NCBI GenBank assembly: GCA_016873525.1
Contig: VGXD01000144.1
Span: forward strand, 1 to 5,850
Direction of reading: 5' to 3'
From: Nitrospira sp.
GTDB lineage: Bacteria > Nitrospirota > Nitrospiria > Nitrospirales > Nitrospiraceae
Length of the DNA: 5,850 nt
Both the position numbers and the translations under genes were made by a program. The notes under the pieces are model-generated. The model was not told the origin of the DNA. It searched no databases and was given only the letters and a program-made list of their open reading frames with translations. This document shows positions 5,260 to 5,850 of this stretch, piece by piece (position 1 is the first letter of the stretch; each line of letters begins with the position of its first letter).

Positions 5260-5844
5260 TCAGTGGTAGCTCTCGGAGTCCGTCGGGAACTTGCCGTGCT
5301 CGACTTCTTCCTTGTAGCGGCGGAGGGCTTGGAGGGCATCGGCCTTCAGATGGGCGTAGGGCTTCACGAACTTGGGCGTGAAGTCGTCGAAGAGGCCGAG
5401 CAGATCGTAGAGCACCAGCACCTGTCCGTCGCAGTGAGGCCCGGCGCCGATCCCGATCGTGGGAATCGTCAGTTCTTCGGTGATGGCCTTGGCCAGCTTG
5501 GTCGGGATCGCTTCCAGGACGATCGCAAAGGCCCCGGCGGCTTCCAGCGATTTGGCATCCGCCTTCAACGCCTCGGCCTGGTCCCGTTGCTTCCCCTGAA
5601 CTTTGTAGCCGCCGAAGCGATGGACGGATTGCGGCGTCATGCCAAGGTGCCCCATGACCGGAATGCCGAAGCGGGTGATGGCGGCCACCCGGTCCAGGAC
5701 CGCTTCCCCTCCTTCCAACTTCACCGCCGCAGCCCCGGCTTGCAAGAACCGGCCGGCGTTCCTGACCGCTTCCTCGACGGAGACCTGATAGGAGAGAAAG
5801 GGCATGTCGGCGATCACGAGCGACTGCTGCGCCGCCCCGACCAC
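5260..5844 (-). CDS. panB: 3-methyl-2-oxobutanoate hydroxymethyltransferase, C-terminal part
   Basis: PanB transfers a hydroxymethyl group from 5,10-methylene-tetrahydrofolate to 2-oxoisovalerate, making ketopantoate for pantothenate and coenzyme A; it is a cytoplasmic TIM-barrel enzyme. Counting from the GTG at 5844, the 194 residues contain IADMPFLSYQ (D13), VKLEGGE (K42, E44), GHLGMTPQSV (H66), FGGYKVQGK, VLEAIP (E111), IGIGAG and a SESYH end. These line up with E. coli Asp84, Lys112, Glu114, His136 and Glu181. The first 70 or so residues, with the Mg-binding Asp45-Ser46 (GDS) motif, are absent. The only two codons left upstream in the window are CTG and then TAG (5848-5850), an in-frame stop in a region conserved across PanB. 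The GTG is therefore not a credible start. The gene is either broken by nonsense or frameshift near the window edge, or the last bases are wrong. The remaining 194 residues show no other damage. TGA stop. Confidence 0.9.
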   Translation of the reverse strand: MVGAAQQSLVIADMPFLSYQVSVEEAVRNAGRFLQAGAAAVKLEGGEAVLDRVAAITRFGIPVMGHLGMTPQSVHRFGGYKVQGKQRDQAEALKADAKSLEAAGAFAIVLEAIPTKLAKAITEELTIPTIGIGAGPHCDGQVLVLYDLLGLFDDFTPKFVKPYAHLKADALQALRRYKEEVEHGKFPTDSESYH

Positions 5845-5850
5845 CAGCTA

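Overview
The window comes from a GC-rich Gram-negative bacterium (about 65% G+C in the core genes). A lipoprotein signal with an outer-membrane-type +2 residue, a secreted SYLF-type protein, a standard ApaH and a PanB support this. The mix of genes is reminiscent of Nitrospira/Nitrospirota, but that is an impression from the proteins and was not tested by any search.

Layout. (1) Bases 1-1477, plus strand: the 3' part of a PAS-GGDEF-EAL cyclic-di-GMP protein whose 5' end lies outside. (2) Bases 1602-2423, plus strand: apaH, the Ap4A hydrolase, preceded by a possible 23-codon leader ORF that stops one base before the apaH start. (3) Bases 2441-3460, minus strand and convergent with apaH: a SYLF (Ysc84-like) exported protein gene followed by a DUF4156-type lipoprotein gene, probably one transcription unit. 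The SYLF gene has a strong Shine-Dalgarno, an ATG and a complete signal peptide, but an in-frame TAA at codon 41 separates the signal peptide from the domain. (4) Bases 3461-3771: non-coding, with a likely promoter and some inverted repeats. (5) Bases 3772-4950, minus strand: a membrane-attached pentapeptide-repeat protein of clearly lower G+C than its neighbours, with near-identical 33-base tandem repeats. (6) Bases 4951-5259: non-coding. (7) Bases 5260-5844, minus strand: the C-terminal two thirds of panB (pantothenate synthesis). The last three bases of the window read as an in-frame TAG in a conserved part of that protein.

The genes do not form one pathway. They look like chromosomal housekeeping and signalling genes (c-di-GMP turnover, Ap4A turnover, coenzyme A precursor synthesis, envelope proteins) with one probably acquired pentapeptide-repeat gene among them. 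The points most worth a second look are the two apparently broken reading frames, the 11-residue repeat block in the low-GC membrane protein, and the altered GGDEF active site. I saw no RNA genes, CRISPR array, insertion sequence or phage genes, and no convincing new defence or mobile system.
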